64,000 bases of DNA, taken from contig JAMXLO010000104.1 in assembly GCA_024280945.1 (NCBI GenBank), positions 25,202 to 89,201 on the forward strand. The letters are read 5' to 3'. The notes below the pieces were generated by a model. That model had not been told where the DNA came from. It saw only the letters and a program-made list of their open reading frames with translations, and ran no database searches. This document shows, piece by piece, positions 63,432 to 64,000 of this stretch (the first letter of the stretch is position 1; every line of letters begins with the position of its first letter). The stretch is from Acetobacteraceae bacterium. Its GTDB lineage: Bacteria; Pseudomonadota; Alphaproteobacteria; Acetobacterales; Acetobacteraceae. A program made the position numbers and the translations under genes.

Positions 63432-64000
63432 TTCCGTTTCCTCCGGATGGTGGTTGCAATCGGCAAATAGTACCCGCCGTTCTTCGCTCAACGGGTAGAG
63501 CCGTCAATCCATTTTGACCTGGTGCTAATCACGGCGTTTTGTATCGGCGCAACCCTGTGGCGCCACGGCAAGGTAATTTCGACATAGAGCTTTGCTCCAC
63601 CAAAGCCGGCTCCGGCACGGACGCCAATTGGAGCAACGAAGCGCTCAGGCGGCTCGTGGCACCATGACGATGACGTGGCACGTTGTTTTTGCTGAACCTG
63701 CCAACGCAGCAAGCCACGTCGCCGACGCTCTTGTCGGCGGCGCAGCAGCCTTTGCTGCTTAAAACTCTGGGAGTCGATTGAAGAAACTTTGCCCTGGCAT
63801 CCAAGTCCACTGAACGATATGGACTTGCAGCTGAACGGCGACGGCAAGCGCGATATTCTAAGAACGCAGGCGACGTTTCCTCGCTCAGACCAGACCGGAG
63901 CACTGCAAAGCGATTAAGCAATTGGTAAGGCCAATGGTCAGCGCGCCTCATAGTGCCATGGCCGACCGGAATTGGAATGATCTGGATATTCCCGCTGCGG
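63432..64000. other. 569-nt right-end gap
   Basis: No gene is strongly supported. Two adjacent hairpins occur at 63721-63738 (GCCGAC/GTCGGC) and 63744-63759 (AGCAGC/GCTGCT). At the edge, an ATG at 63958 opens a frame reading MADRNWNDLDIPAA up to the end, which may be the start of a further plus-strand gene, but too little is visible. Confidence 0.35.

Noticed and set aside
63488..63951. Minus-strand frames at the right end
   Set aside because: Arginine-rich products, overlapping each other in different frames, no ribosome site, no domain.

Overview
This window is high-GC DNA densely packed with co-directional, often 4-nt-overlapping genes. It looks like an alphaproteobacterial chromosome, most likely Rhodospirillales/Acetobacteraceae-like. 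The evidence is a CtrA-family regulator, an RpoH-like sigma factor, a complete SUF operon led by an Rrf2 regulator, GlnE, MdoH-type glucan synthesis and several sugar ABC permease sets. The taxonomic call is inference. No rRNA, intact tRNA, CRISPR array, transposase or prophage gene was seen. Layout: 1-2.3 kb, a minus-strand catabolic operon (haloacid dehalogenase, NTF2-like protein, GMC oxidoreductase cut by the window edge). 3.5-11.5 kb, envelope and nitrogen functions (HtrA-like protease, very large AsmA/YhdP-like protein, glnE translationally coupled to a peroxiredoxin). 11.9-14.4 kb, a minus-strand acyl-CoA module (SDR, thiolase-like protein, OB-fold/Zn-ribbon partner). 14.5-21.0 kb, the SUF iron-sulfur operon Rrf2-sufB-sufC-sufD-sufS-sufU-sufT-sufA, with a near-palindromic candidate operator in front. 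21.1-28.8 kb, an MscS channel, class II aldolase, methyltransferase and a glucan/polysaccharide membrane block (MdoH, polytopic protein, O-antigen-ligase-like protein). 28.9-31.0 kb, a COG0523 metallochaperone GTPase paired with a WD40 protein. 31.0-39.2 kb, a transport/catabolism block: sugar-type ABC binding protein and two permeases with a nitronate monooxygenase between them, a dimethylformamidase-large-subunit-like enzyme and an oligopeptide-type binding protein. 39.4-42.5 kb, three regulators: a NarL-type protein, a CtrA-like protein with a degenerate receiver, and an RpoH-like sigma factor with a divergent RpoH box. 42.8-44.8 kb, a DadA-like oxidase and an Asp/Glu-racemase-like protein. 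44.9-49.9 kb, a second ABC sugar system with a duplicated permease pair, one binding protein and no ATPase. 50.5-63.4 kb, a secreted haem peroxidase with RTX-like tail, a YkgJ protein plus esterase, tandem cold-shock genes, a threonine dehydratase, a lactonase-like MBL enzyme, a TPP riboswitch with thiC, a SirB1-like protein, a glycosyltransferase with coiled coil, a cis-prenyltransferase, and a membrane protein preceded by a 23-residue membrane peptide. The genes form several independent metabolic modules rather than one large pathway. The least ordinary parts are the regulator cluster at 39.4-42.5 kb, the amide/ABC block at 31-39 kb with its stacked inverted repeats, the ATPase-less duplicated permease operon, and the haem peroxidase. 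I found nothing I can confidently call a wholly new system. The CtrA-like protein lacking the canonical phosphorylation pocket is the strongest candidate for unusual biology.
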